64,000 nt of DNA. Origin: Trichoplax adhaerens (Eukaryota > Placozoa > Uniplacotomia > Trichoplacea > Trichoplacidae). Under the pieces are notes generated by a model. It did no database searches. It was not told the DNA's origin and was given only the letters and a program-made list of their open reading frames with translations. Numbering within the stretch: the first letter of the stretch is position 1; each line of letters opens with the position of its first letter. Shown piece by piece: positions 14,073 through 27,173 of this stretch. The stretch spans positions 11,470,878 to 11,534,877 of the forward strand of contig NW_002060943.1 of assembly GCF_000150275.1 (NCBI RefSeq), given 5' to 3'. Both the position numbers and the translations under genes were made by a program.

Positions 14073-15063
14073 ATCCAAATTTTTGAAAATTTTTTTTTCA
14101 CTGAGCGCTTTAATTTCCTCCACTGGATGTGGCGAATCGAGCAGTGAGCGACACGATCTCAAACAAGTGTAACGTTCAGATGAGTGTCACTAGTTATTAA
14201 GTGTCACCGCATCGGTGTGTCACGCTTCCTGTCTGCAGTATTTGCATAGTTTGACACTGTTTTTAACCAAAAGTTGCCTCAGCAATAACAGTAAATAAAA
14301 ACAAACAATCAACATTTCTATAGAATATGCGCTTTGTTTAAAACGCTCTACTACCCAGATGAACACTAGTTACAGTACTATATTAAAGTAACTTTACTTT
14401 ACTTCTACACGTGTATGTATCCTATGGTCAGTATTAAAATAACTGCGACAGCCACTGCCCACCAAGAAATGAATGAATGGAATCAAATTTGACTCGTCCC
14501 TCCAATCCTCCATCAACAATACGATGGAAATCAAGTTGTTGATCATGGCTGATCAAAGACTTTTAAACATCTTAGGCACTCTAATACAAGGAATAACTTT
14601 AACTGGTAGTCAAGTAATCGGCCAGAGGACTGGCTGATCAACCGTTCCAATCAGAAAGTATCTTTTCAAATCTTTTAGCCAATCAGGGAAATGCCATGCA
14701 GCCAGGCAGCCACATTTCCCCACCTAAATAACCTCCCTCTGGTCGAGTATTCTTATTCATTTTATTATAATTTCTTGATACGTATCGGCACATACCACAT
14801 TCATACGAGTATGATCAATTACTTAGTATATAAAAACAAAACCAACAATGTTTCAATCTTCCAAAATAAAACTTTCCTAATATAATTATATCTACAATAC
14901 ACCATGATAAGCATAGAATTTGTTGAATAACCGATACTGTAGGTATCTTTAAAATGTTAAATTGTATTCTTTATCAGATTATACAGTCATACATAAAAAC
15001 ATAAATATTTTCTTGGCTGTATCTATTGAAAAGCTTCTATTTATAGCAATTGAGAACTTTCCA
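14073..15063. promoter_or_regulatory. Upstream region of DHTKD1, downstream of DPH6
   Basis: DPH6 and DHTKD1 lie head-to-tail on the minus strand here, so the interval carries the DHTKD1 promoter and the DPH6 3' flank. The stretch 14480-14740 is richer in G+C than its surroundings and holds CCAAT pentamers at 14502-14506, 14647-14651 and 14679-14683 (the last in AGCCAATCAGG, close to the NF-Y consensus). A single TACAGTACT is at about 14371. No coding exon is recognised. Confidence 0.4.
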
Positions 15064-18000
15064 TTAGTCAAAGATTTGGCAATAAACCGTTATAATTGCA
15101 TAATTTTCTAAATCAAGCACAGGAATTATGGTCGTACAAACATTTGAAGCATCAGTTTTATCTGTTTCTTGGAAAAAATCTTTAATACCTATCGCACGGC
15201 ATCAAGAGAAAATAGATTTTAAAAAACTTAAAGTCACTTTAATAGAGCCAATTAATTAATAACAAAAATTCAATTAAATATGACTTATAATACTTTGCAT
15301 GTATTTTTAGTATATTGCTGTTATAGGTAGCCATAATACACTTTCATGCAGATAGACATAGTAAAGTACATCGTCAATACAAACCTAATTGGATCGATTT
15401 TTCTTGTTCATCAATCTCGGACTTGTTATAAAATATCTTTACACATAAAATTTGTTGCCAACTACGATGGCTCTGCTGCAATGCTGAATGCAGTTGACGA
15501 TAGAGAGCAGAAGTGATTTTTCTAATATCAAACGTACACGTCCCGCTATCTTTTTCTCCATTAAAATCTAAATAATATATGCATACACGTACCAATACAT
15601 AAGGATCGAGATAATCTATCATCCATTAAATTTAATAATCAAAAAATAAATCAGCAACTTACATAAAGAACTTAAGTATAGGCATGATTTATTGTAATCA
15701 TGCATATAGCTCTTTGTGATAATCTTGAATGGTTCTATTTTGCTATCCAAGACTAATTTCACTATTTTCAATTGACAATTAAAAAGATAATGAATTCACG
15801 TATATGCTTGCAGATTAATTAATACTTTAAACAAGTTTAGCTATTATATATGTAGAATATTAACTTCGATAATTTCCTTCTCTGCAAGCAATAATTTGCC
15901 ATTCGATATTGGCATTTTTTGGAAGGTCTGGTATAACAACAATAACCATTGGACACGTAGCTTTGTCTATATCCACCTAATTGAGAATGAAAACCATTAA
16001 CTGATATCAAATAAGACAGATATGCACATCATTTATCCTTTCAGTCAAACCAACTAACATCTTTTAGATACTTCTCTTGCATAAAAATCCATATTTCACG
16101 AGCTATACGCATATATCCAGATTTAGTTACATAACAAATGGCAAAGACTACATCTGCGAGTGAAATATCACTATCGATCTTGCCAAGGATTTGATTGGTA
16201 TTATAAAGTGACGCGACGCCTTCGTCCCTAATATCTCCCATAATCAATTTCATCGATCCTGGCACAAGACCGATTTGTCCAGCCACAAATATTGTATTAC
16301 GGAGCTAATTAAAAGAATTTAAATGTTACGTTAGTTCATAAGATTATATATTTATTTAGAATTCTCTACCATTTATGTAATTCAAAAAAACTATGCATCT
16401 TAACCCTATGAGCTTGACTATATGGTCCAATATTTGCTGGTGCCCAATGAGAAATACTCTGAACATGTAGAACATCATGGATAGCATTCAATTCCGAATT
16501 ATCATCTTTACTCGTAAAGCTTGAATCAGCTAAATACTTGAATATCAAACATTCCAAACTTAATTTTGCATCCATCAATTCAACCTCTATACACGCTCTA
16601 AAATACAATTAGAAAAATCAGTAAGAAGTTTATTTCAATTATCAACTGAATAACAGCTATACCTTGCTGGAGGATTTAAATTGAAGAACTTTTTGTACGT
16701 AAGATTGATACTTCCAAATTCTCTCATGTCACTTGTATATAAATTAACAAAAAGGATATCATCCAGGTTTAGATTTTGTTTCTGTAATATGTCTTTAATG
16801 ATTAAAAAAGAATAATACAGCAATTAAATCCTAGCTTTAACGATAAACAAAGCATTACATTGTATTGTATCAACGCTATGTTCTGGCATAGTTAACTAAC
16901 TAATCAGAAGTTCCATGACTCGCTGCGTTTCCTCCGATGCAGTTCCTCGAATATCAGACTTTAAACCGTGCACATAGTGGTAACACCCACAAGATTTGAG
17001 GGCTACAACATATTTAAATTTACCACAGTTATAAAATCAATCAAACTCCATGCTCGGCAACCAAAAACAAAACCATGCGATATGGAAATGTACAGTAGTA
17101 TAACAACCTGGGAAACTGCAATTCATAACATTCACATCACTTTCAACCGCTCTTAATTCATGATACTCGCTCTCCAAATAATTATTCTAGTATGTAACAT
17201 CAAATGTGTTAAGTAACCATATCAAATTATAAAATATCATCGTCCTACTGGAACCAATCAGCAATCGTGCTATTGCCATAAAGGTGTACAAAGAATGATT
17301 TCAGAATACTCACAGTGCTTATTTCGCAACATTTGCGTAAATTAGCAACCGCTGTAGCCCAGGGATTCTCTTGAGCCGAAACCACCGGTTGTGGTATACC
17401 CTAGTAGTAGAAAGTCGAACGCGATATCATCAAGGATATTCTTTTATCATGCAATTATTAAAAAAGTCTTACATCTTTAGCCTGCAAATGCATTTCCTGA
17501 AATCTTAAATACCCTACAGGCGCGAAAGCATCATCTGAATGTATCAATATTTCCTGCCTATCACTGTTTATTAAATTAAGGAATTAAGCAATACAACTAA
17601 AAAAGAATATTTTCCTTTCCTATGATGAAGTTATTGATGACTTACATAATAATTTTTTGAGTAAAAAGTGGACAATCCAGTGTAAATGTTTCATATTCTC
17701 CACCTTCACCACATATGTTTAATCCATACTTTTGATTCTAAAGAAGTTATCGTTAAACAATCATATCTAGTCAATCTAAGGAGAGAAACAAAGCGACATA
17801 GATAAGCTTACAAATCTTCTCATCACTGGAGCTATTTCTTGAAGACTTTTACCAAGGTGCTTCTGAGGCTCTAAGCCTAAAAAGTAGAAAGTCAAACAAT
17901 TTATTTAAATAATCACATCTTTTATTATAGTTATCAGAAGGGTCAACTGAGACAAATAATATGAAGAAGTAACATTAAATTCATTCATAGTTAAATACAA

Positions 18001-19798
18001 TAGCTAATGGAATGTTTTAATTCAAAAATTACTACTAGAATATTTAAGAAAACGTCATAGTTGTCAGATTATGATAATTTATTATTTGTATAATGGTATG
18101 AAGTACCACGATCTACTGTACTTCTTTAAATACCTAATGCTGCAACTTTGATTATTCGAGCATCTATGCCATCGTCGATCATCTCCATAAGAAGATCTTG
18201 TTGGTCCCTTTGCCATAAATATGCTAGACTAACTAATCCAAGTCGGGAACACCTATGCGGAAGTGATTTCATTACGTGCTTACCTAACATTTCAAACTAT
18301 CACCAATTACTTATTCCAATAAATTACACTCACACATTTTCTACTCTAACCCTTTGATAATTAGATAGTATGGCACCAACAGAGACTGCTTCAATTTCGA
18401 TATCGTTCTTGTTTCGGTTAAATAAAAGATAAATGCAGTCTGAAATTATCTAAAGTATATATATCCTAATTTCGTCGAATATTACTCGAAAAGTTGCAAT
18501 TTACCTAATAAGGTACAGTAACGCTTTTTTGCTTAACTCAAAATACACGATATCATAGATAAGAAATTAAATTGAAATTTCATATACTGTCAGTAAATTT
18601 GAATAATTTCCAAATGCATTGCGAATTAAGAGGTTGACGGGCATCATTACGCAATAGATACCAGCAAAAATTTTTTATTTATATACGTATGTATAATGTA
18701 CTTTGCACATACTACATATTGTATTTATGTATGCGTAATAGTTTGCACAGTTGTGTGCGCGTATACAATGCGCTAGCACAGAATACTCTAAGCTTTGTAA
18801 TTTTTTATTTTAAATACTTGTGCACTCAAGGTTTCTCCGTATCGTATTGTACGAACAAATGACTTTACTATTGCTTTGCAGATTACTAAATAACTACCAA
18901 AGCTTACAATTATTCTATAATCCAATAAATCAGGTAACCTATTGAAGCAATGACGATCAATATATTAGTCATTATAATTATTTTACATACTTGTACTTCT
19001 TTCAGTAACTCATACAAATCTTCCACTTCGTCTTTTGCAGTAGGTGAGTAGTAACGATCAGTTGCAATAGAGGAACCTTTGAGAGGGTGACGATACAGCG
19101 GTAAATTCATTGCGTCGGCATATAAGTGGATAGCTTGATGACCAACCGTTTGAAACATATAACTATCTAATTCATCTAAGAGAAAATTTCACGAATTAGG
19201 AATAAATCGGTGGTTGACTATTCAACATATTGCGCTCATTATTGTATATTATATTTTTTACCTTGACTTCCATCCGGGTACAAATTAGCTAATGCAACTA
19301 TCTGATGACCATGCCGTACACATTCTAGCATGTTATAGCAGCTATCTTTACCCCCGCTTGAAGTGTAGTACAAAGAATGCAATATATTAATTAATAAATA
19401 GCTAGTATTAGACTACCATTGAACCAAGTAGTATAGTACATTCTTTGTACCGTGTAACTCAAATGATACTGCGGTATCATAGTTTAAAAAATAGCTAACA
19501 CTTGAGTAAACTCATCATAAATATAGGAATACGGCAACATGTCCGCAACTACAAGTACAGTGGGCTAAGAAATCCATTTTATGCGAAACTGATTAACTCT
19601 GTATGACATTGCAACATCGAAGTTTCGGTACTAAGTACTATGTTTTAATAAAAATAAGAGTAAATAAATATTGTAAACAAATAGTTGGACGACTGAAGTC
19701 GTACGAATTATTAATTATTATTAATCCATACCTTGTATACTATCAATATTTTCAAATCATGTTTACTACCGTTACCTTATCAAGGCTACTGTTTTCAT
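15064..19798 (-). CDS. DPH6: Diphthine-ammonia ligase DPH6 with C-terminal RidA domains
   Basis: Last enzyme of diphthamide synthesis: uses ATP to amidate diphthine on elongation factor 2. Sixteen exons: 19798-19776, 19356-19262, 19175-18991, 18407-18334, 18252-18134, 17876-17812, 17737-17646, 17563-17473, 17400-17314, 16958-16901, 16792-16663, 16597-16405, 16304-16059, 15976-15865, 15615-15385, 15188-15064; phases agree, 641 residues. Exon 1 is only 23 nt and completes the PP-loop MKTVALISGGKDS across the junction. Further DPH6 blocks: GHQIVALANL, MFQTVGHQAIHLYADAM, GDEVEDLYELL-like KDEVEDLYELLKEVQ, GEGGEYETFTLDCPLF, HSDDAFAPVGYLRF. After about residue 280 come two RidA/YjgF-like modules: one with LNLDDILFVNLYTSDM and NPPARACIEVEL, a second with APANIGPYSQAHR, VAGQIGLVPG and a PVLDLENYAIITV ending. 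Fungal and plant DPH6 have this layout; the human protein stops before it. Confidence 0.94.
18408..18990 (-). other. Long third intron of DPH6
   Basis: A 583-bp phase-0 intron between the KEVQ and NDIEIEAVSVG exons. Between about 18675 and 18780 there are alternating purine-pyrimidine runs (TATATACGTATGTATAATG, GTGTGCGCGTATAC). No exon or RNA gene is recognised. Confidence 0.6.
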
Positions 19799-19944
19799 CT
19801 TAGCACGTTTTTATCCTTCTTTTACCTATATACAAATATATAGAGAGTGGATGTATTCAGCGCTTCCGTTGTCAGAGTTTGCAGTTTGATCATAATTTTA
19901 CGGGACCAATCAGTGTAATAAATTAATAGCTAGTAACAGCGTTT

Positions 19945-20800
19945 AAGGTTATCAATATACATGTATATATGGATAGTTATAGTTTATAAATTATAGCTAA
20001 ATGATCAACAGTAACCTCTGCATTGCAATAATCGTATTTATTAATCGCATTTAATCGTATATACGCACTAAAATGAAAGCGAGTAAGATTGAGCTTTCTA
20101 ACTTAGCGGGTATTACCGATGAGATAAAAATGCAACTGGTTCAATAAAAAAAATTAAGGTTATCAAGATGCAGCTAAATACGAGTAGTTTGCAAATTGCA
20201 AATAAATGACTAACAGTAACCTACACATTACAATAATGGTCCTTAGCACAGCATTTAACTGCATTCGATGCATAAAGTGAAAGTAGTTATAAAGCGAGCC
20301 TCTGGTCGAGTATCAATCAACGAGTTAGGCGAAATTACAAAATACTAAATGATCGAATTTAGGTTATCAAGGTGCAGCTAATACAATACGATTAGTATCG
20401 TTTGTTTACAAATTGCAACTCTATGATCAACAGTAGGTTATACGTTACAGTAATCATATTTTAGTATCTATGATCACATATCCTCACTAAGTGAAAAGGA
20501 GTAAGAGTGAGCTTTCTTATCGATTATTACCAAAGTGAGTTAAGGAAAAATTACAAATTCCTCTGCTGTAGTATGTAATCCAATGTCCTGTATATCTAAA
20601 GGTTATCGCGATATGACGATGCAGCAAAGTACGGTGAGAGTTGTAGTTTGCAGATCATCGTTTGCAAATACTAGTTTAAATATTAGTTTACAAGATTGCA
20701 AATTTAATTCATTATCAACAGTAGTCCTAGAGATTAGAATTACCGTTTTTAGTATCGTATCTAATCGCATATACTTACTAAATGAAAGCGAATGAGAAGA
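19945..20800. repeat. Diverged tandem repeat, about four copies of 200-285 bp
   Basis: Recurring landmarks in fixed order: GGTTATCAA...GCAGCTAA, a block like TTTGCAAATTGCAA, then ATGATCAACAGTAACCT with a following ACAATAAT, then CACTAAATGAAAGCGAGTAAGA-like sequence (shortened here) and GAGCTTTCT. The ATCAACAGTA landmark occurs near 20003, 20209, 20425 and 20713, giving spacings of about 206, 216 and 288 bp. Copies differ at many positions, so the array is old. Confidence 0.8.
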
Positions 20801-21182
20801 GTTGCTTGGTATTGAGCAGCTGCAATAAGCTCAATTGTGATAGCTTGAATACTGTGCTCTAGATATAGATACTATCTAGATAGGATACGTAAATCACTCA
20901 CTAGTCTATAGTGGTGTATTATGACGCTTCCTGGATTGTTCTAGCGGTAATTGTTAGTCTGTCATGCGCAATAGGCTAATCTATCAGTACTGTAAGGAAG
21001 CGATTATAGTGACATTATTTTTGCTAGTGACTCATACTATACAAAGTATAACGTATATTCTGTGGTCAAAATTAACGATTATTATAGTATTAAGCAATAG
21101 ATAAGTATATCGTGGCAAAAATAGTGTCACTACCGGAAGACCATCCTGCTATACGTACTGATATCCATACAGTACGCTTAGA

Positions 21183-21202
21183 CCTGACGTACGCCACGTC
21201 AG
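21183..21202. promoter_or_regulatory. Possible UPR/Golgi-stress bZIP element upstream of GOLGA5
   Basis: On the minus strand this reads CTGACGTGGCGTACGTCAG, which contains TGACGTGG, the XBP1/ATF6-type UPR element, and ACGTGGC, the core described for mammalian Golgi-stress elements. It lies about 420 bp upstream of the golgin-84 start codon. The sequence match is direct; function is inference, because an 8-mer is expected by chance about twice in a window this size counting both strands. Confidence 0.35.
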
Positions 21203-21211
21203 AGTACAAGA

Positions 21212-21332
21212 GCACAGTACTAAAATCACAGTATTGTACATACCGTACTGTACACTGTACACTGTACGGTACAGTACGGTACGGTATAGTACAGTACAGT
21301 ACTGTACTAACTGTACTGTACTGGCATCCTCA
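21212..21332. repeat. (A/T)GTAC palindromic pentamer array, DPH6/GOLGA5 promoter
   Basis: Dense GTAC units with A, T or G spacers; the core is 21236-21310, with variants CGGTACAGTACGGTAC and GTACACTGTACACTGTAC. Overlapping open frames on both strands (21112-21393 and 21149-21388) are produced by the repeat and are not annotated as genes. Confidence 0.88.
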
Positions 21333-21621
21333 GTCAACAAAGCTACACTGCCAGCCCAAGATGGAGGAAAGGCTTTCACTCTGTGCAAGATAATCCATCC
21401 TATATACGTTTGAGAGCAATTTCGTACTGGAAATTACTGCAACCTATCCATTAATTAACTCTACGTTGGAAAGATTAATTGAAATTTTGATGATCGTATT
21501 TGGTATTCTCTTCCTTTGATTTATAGACGATTAGAAAAGCTCAGTTACGTCCAAACTTTGATCAAGTTTTCATCTAGTCTTGACACCAGTCTACGTTCAT
21601 CCATAACCTTAAAAAGCCAAG

Positions 21622-24600
21622 ATGTCGTGGCTTTCCGGTTTAGCTGATAAAGCCGAAGGTCTATTAAATAACTTAGATCAATCAGCAGCCAGTGCATTAA
21701 ATGAATCTAATCTCAATCGATCTACTGATTCTCCAATGGCTAAAAATACTGGCAATCAAGATTTGAAATCAGGCGGATTTCAATCTATCGGCCTCAATGC
21801 TGGTATGACTTCCTTACAATCCAATGTACAGCCAAACGTGCAGTCTGATCGTGCAAAGGATGCGAATAATAGCAAATATTTGTCACAAATGAGCGCACCT
21901 CGAGTAATTCGTCCTGGATCAAAGAGTAATATGCCAACTTCCAATAAACGCAAAAGTGAAGATAAATTATTCGAATTTTTAAATAGTAATGATACTGATG
22001 TCAAGTCTAATGTTAACGTTCTCAATGATAAACGTCATGCTAGCAATAGTAGTATGAATAGCAATAGTCGTAGTACTTCTCCAAATCCTGTTAAAAACAG
22101 TAAAAGTAGCTCGCGAAGAACGAGTGAGGAAGATAATAACGGCATTACTTTTAATGCTGATGGTAAAGCTAGTTCTGGAAATGATCCTATAACTGGTAAG
22201 GGCATGAGTTCAATTTATCTTCATTCAAGTCTTGACTTCAATGTCTATTTCAATCGTTATATTTTCTTGTATTAATTAAGAACCAACTAAATGATAATAA
22301 CTGTAATTTGTGGGATATAATATATAGCACAGGTACAAGTATGATCCTAGTAATGGGCAATTCTTAAAGTGAACTATATTGCCATTAAACATGAACTGCA
22401 TAATCATGCTTATACATTTGCCATACATGATATCCTACAAATTACAATGTATTGATGTTAACATAATTATGCTATCAAGCAATTTCTTGCTATAATTTAC
22501 TGTAGGCTTCAGTAAATACCATAGAAGCAAAGTTTAAAATACGTTTTACAACACTTAAGAGCTGGTGATTCTTTAGTTAATATTATCCATTTGATTTGAT
22601 CATATTTACTTATCTTATAATTACGAAAGCTGCCATTAAGACTATCAAGTAATATAGTCCATGGGAAAATTTATGGGATTAAGAAACTGCACTTATCATT
22701 TCATACATTTTCACGAAGAACATTTACCGTCAATAGTAATCTTCACGTTATCATGTATACAAAATTTTAAGGCCCTTTGACGTAATGATGGTCATACTGT
22801 ATTACACTTACCAATGGGATAAAAAGTAACAAACATATTTCAAGAAATTGCAGGATAGTTAGTATTGTAAGACTAAGTGCAGTATAATATGTTCTGCAGC
22901 CATTCGGATAGATTTACCATCATGTATTCGGTACGTTTGTTATATTATGAATAGAAGAGCGCCTATAAAAATTTATATCGATGCCAAAACTATCAAAAGT
23001 GGCATCAGTGTATTCTAAACGCATACAGTATATTTATAATGTTATAATGGTATGATGAACTGCAGATTCTCAGTTATTAATACTATATCATTTCGCTCAT
23101 TCCTCAAATTTTACTAACTGTAGACTTATATTCTTACGTATCTTTAAGATCGTACTAAAGATACTAGGGCGGATAATGTGGATAGCAATGACACTAATAA
23201 TGATGGCCACACCATATCTGGAAATAATGATCGAGCTCGTCGTAATAATCATAATACAGCACAGACAAAGAAAACTATAGAACGGCAAAATGGTATGGAA
23301 TTGGAGATTAAATTACTAAAAAAGGAAATTTCGTCACTAAACGAAGAATTACATGGCAAATCTGAAAAGTTCAAGTATAACCTAGACTGTACGTAACTAA
23401 CCTTATTCTTAGTGAAAAAAGTATGTTCCGCTAGGTAACCATTTACGATTGTTTTAATTTATTAGCCTTAACTAAAGCTGAGAACGATATCGAACAATTA
23501 AAACTTAAGCTGAAGGAAGCCGATAGTAACTTTAATCATTTAAGTATCAGTAATCATGATATGAAGATGAGTATCGATGCTAAAGATTCGCAATTAGCAG
23601 TCTTAAAAATTAGATTGAAAGAAGCTGACGATGAACTACGGAAGAAGAATGAAACTCTTGATAAAATACAACAAGAGAGAGACAGGTACTTCTGTAAAAT
23701 AGAAATTGCTGAGTATAGTACAATACAGTATATTCAATCTTATTATTGGTCTGTGCGATCTTGTACTCAAATTAACTACAGGCATTAAAGTAGCTTTTAC
23801 TATTGTTTGTAAATAGGGTTCTCCAGCATCACAATAATTCAACGGATGCACATAGTGAAGCTTTGGAACTCTTAAAAGTTAAGTTAAAAGAAAGTGAAGA
23901 AATTTATCAGCGTGAAAAATCTGATCATGACGCACTGAAGGTATGCAAAATTAAATATAGACAATTATAATCATACATAGTAGTGTGTGTTTAGGATATC
24001 AGAAATAAACTTGTAAAAAATTAATTCTGTATTGATAGAGCGATACGATGGAGAGACAGCATCAACTCGAAATGGAGAAAATATCCCTAGCCGAAGAACT
24101 TACTGCTTTACGACTTAAAATAGATGAGGGCCAAAGTAGGATATAACCGTACGAACACTGTAATCATGTGATATATACGGCATAATAATGCATATCCTGT
24201 ATTACACTTTAGAGAGAATTGAAGAATTAAATGGTCAATTGCGAACATCAAAAGCTACCATAGATTCAATTCGTCAAGAAAATGCTGATTATAAAGTTAA
24301 AGCCACAAGAATATTACAAGTAAAACACCTCATTGTACTTGTGTTATTCATAATTTTATAAATTATTAATTATAATTTACCTTTAACAGTCCAAAGATAA
24401 GGTCATCACCAAATTACAGGATGGTATTGACAGTGATGACAAAAATGCATTTATTAATCTTGGACTTGAGGAAATGAGGAAAGAAAAAGACATGATTAGA
24501 GAAGAGCTAAGCCAGCGTCAAACTGAAAATGATGAACTTAGACGTGAATTACAGGTATTACAGCATATAAAAGGAAATTTTTTCTATTATTATACAAATT

Positions 24601-25942
24601 AATGAGAACTACGTAATGTTGTAATACGATAATTTAGGAAATCGAGCAGAATTACCAGGATGAGCTCATATCGCTACGTGATCATATTAGTAGCCTAGAA
24701 GATAGTCTGAATGAAGAAAAACAGAGACGAGATGATTCTGAGCAAGATGCTGTTAAGCTACAAATGGTAAATTAGACTACTCTAACAGAACTAATGTTCT
24801 TCAGGGTTACAGCTAGTGATAACGTCTCTATTGCACATTTTTATAGCAAGTTCAGTATCTTCAAAATGAACTTATGGTTCAGAAAACAAATCTTCATCAA
24901 CAGAAACAGGTATTGCATACCGTATATGCATACAATATAATCTTAGTATCAGTTTTACATTTTACTTTCCACTTAGGCGACGATTATCATACAATAGTTA
25001 ATACTTCTATTATTTTTTTTAGAAATATGAGGATGAAATTGAAAGGCTAAAACTTCGTGTAAGACGCTTGAGAGATAACTCAGCCTTGGAATATAGTTAA
25101 AATATTCGATATCTTGTTGTAGAATGTAGATTCGCCTAAAAATCAACGAAAGGATACTGAACTTGAGGACAGAATTAAAAGCTTAACTGAAAATCTAATT
25201 CAGAAACAGACTATTATTGAAACTCTGAATACAGAAAAGAATTCTCTAGTATTACAAATGGAACGATTAGAGGTATTATTTCTTTAGAGTAGACAAATAA
25301 AACTAATTAATTATTAAAGTCGATCCAAATCGATACGCACCAACTTTCAGAAACAGTACCGCGACATTATTAAATATAACGAGGGGCAAAACAAAATTAC
25401 AATTGAAATGCCGGAAGCGCAAAATGACGTTGTAGATGAAGGAGGTGAGATATTTTTGATCTTATTTTAAGCTGTATAGTATCCATTACACCAATTTACT
25501 TACAAATATTGCTATACATTAGGTGTCCGTATGAGATCAATATCATCAATTATACCCGGAGATGATTCATTTTCTGCAACTCAAAGCACAATTTCGCATC
25601 GTGTTAAAAATGCTGCTAATGCCTTAGATAGCGCCAGGTAGGTTTTATCAATAAGATTAAAAGATAACAGCTTTTCTAAATTTTTAACTATGCCTTGCCA
25701 CTACCTCTAGTGCCAGAATTGGCCGATACTTAAGATATTATCCTGTAGCTCGCCTTTTCAGTATATTCTATGTGGTAAGTACAATTCTCCATATTTGAAA
25801 TGAACTTGATCTAATGTTGTCTAATCGTTTATCTTTACCTTTATTTCGATAGATTCTTTTACATCTATGGGTAATGTTCGTATTGCTGACGTATAGTCCC
25901 GAAATACATAACGCGCACAATCCTCCGCCTAAATCCAACTGA
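21622..25942 (+). CDS. GOLGA5: Golgin-84 (golgin subfamily A member 5)
   Basis: Golgi-membrane coiled-coil tether for COPI vesicles and Golgi ribbon/stack structure. Fifteen exons: 21622-22195, 23161-23388, 23466-23685, 23817-23940, 24039-24135, 24213-24319, 24390-24554, 24638-24766, 24847-24909, 25023-25058, 25123-25272, 25351-25444, 25523-25637, 25711-25774, 25853-25942; phases agree, 751 residues (human 731). The N-terminus MSWLSGLADKAEGLLNNLDQ is the family signature, followed by a Ser/Asn-rich linker and a long coiled coil with AKDSQLAVLKIRLKEAD and ENLIQKQTIIETLN-like segments. The tail RYYPVARLF is followed by one hydrophobic segment (YVILLHLWVMFVLLTY), the C-terminal anchor. Exon 10 is only 36 nt. 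Intron 1 is 965 bp. The gene converges on STX5, another intra-Golgi transport factor. Confidence 0.96.
22196..23160 (+). other. First intron of GOLGA5
   Basis: A 965-bp phase-1 intron between the Ser/Asn-rich N-terminal exon and the start of the coiled coil. It is AT-rich. No exon, RNA gene or clear repeat is seen. The acceptor used is TACTAAAG at 23153-23160, which keeps the frame. Confidence 0.65.
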
Positions 25943-27173
25943 AAATGTACTTAGCTTAATTTTTACTGTAACTAAAAGCTATTTCTGCATAATTTATACC
26001 AAGATATTAAAATACCCTATAAAAAATTTTATGTTGTAAAATATTTCAAAGATCATTTACATTTTAAAGAATAATATTGAATGAAATTCACCTGCTTACT
26101 AGATATCTTAAGAATATTATCAAGATTGTTTGATAATGTTATTTGTTGCATATCGAATCACTACCTAAATATGAATATCTTTGAAATTAATTTACATTTA
26201 AAATGTATATATACCAAACGTACATATACACTTACGTAACGTAGTTGAAAGCAATCTCTGTGGCGCATATGTTTTAAATTCAGTCTAATGTAATCTGTGA
26301 TCGTAGAGCAGTAACTAAAGTTATACCATTTTATGGCGTCATCCTGTAAGATACGAAAATGAATGCTGAGTATTTATGGCCTGAAAGATATAAAATACTT
26401 CAGGTTTTTTTCATCTTATGGTATTAAACTTTCGAATATTTTCGAAAAATTATCGTATTTAGCCTGAAAATCTGAAAAGAAATCCAACCGTAGCATCACT
26501 ATATTGTCAATATCTCCAGCGTATGCTATGTTTTTGCTGGTTGACTTTAGGGTTAATTGGAATTATTCAGACCGTTATTACTTGACTCGATTCAACACAG
26601 TATTATAACTTCATCTTTATTGAATAATTTTTATTATTTGCCGAAGTTCTAAGATATAGCATTAGCATTTGTTGACTATTCATGACAGAATGTTGCACAC
26701 CGTCATATCGTAGCTAAAATCCACTGAGTGTGGCTTCGTCCAATAAAAACGCTAATTGTTTGCTTTAACAACGTAACTGCAGCTGTTACTGGAGCAGCGT
26801 TAATAAAATTAAACACTATTACTACTATGTGAAGTAAAAGACGATTCATTAGTTATAGGTCTTTCGATTATTAATTATTAGCAATCCAATGGTATTAAGA
26901 TAATGTATATATAATTAACTGTGAGTACATAATTTTAAGTATTGCACGTAAATTTAGTAATATTTTTCTACCATACATTACAGATACGTACATATAGCAA
27001 TGTTTACGAAGGGCAATATAGGTTTTTATATGTCCTATTATACATTCATGACTTTCGAAACAATCTGGTCAATGATAACTTTTTCGTTAGCATTATACTG
27101 CATATAAAATTTTCTGCAATTTTTTAGAACGATTAAAATTTCGTAACTTTTACTGCATAACATGAGCAATATC
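25943..27173. other. Convergent 3' intergenic region GOLGA5/STX5
   Basis: A 1.2-kb AT-rich spacer between two stop codons. It should hold both 3' UTRs. No canonical AATAAA stands out close to either stop, and no coding exon, repeat or RNA gene is recognised. A 61-codon open frame at 26942-27127 has no recognisable similarity. Confidence 0.5.

Larger units (their letters stand above)
19799..21621. promoter_or_regulatory. Divergent intergenic region DPH6/GOLGA5
   Basis: Head-to-head interval of 1.8 kb. From the DPH6 side it holds about 140 bp of unique sequence, then a diverged tandem repeat (19945-20800), then a (A/T)GTAC array (21212-21332) about 300 bp before the golgin-84 start. Just before the array is a near-palindrome at 21183-21202 with TGACGT and ACGTCA half sites. 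Confidence 0.65.

Noticed and set aside
14073-14162. Longer N-terminus for DHTKD1 from the in-frame ATG at 14162
   Set aside because: It would put 30 residues with acidic stretches before an already good mitochondrial presequence beginning MWRLNRK. The downstream ATG gives 920 residues, close to the human length.
14730-20314. Shared 15-mer CCTCTGGTCGAGTAT at about 14730 and 20299
   Set aside because: No similarity extends beyond it, and one such match is expected by chance in 64 kb.
21112-21393. Overlapping open frames on both strands (93 and 79 codons)
   Set aside because: Both are created by the self-complementary repeat, which naturally stays open on both strands.
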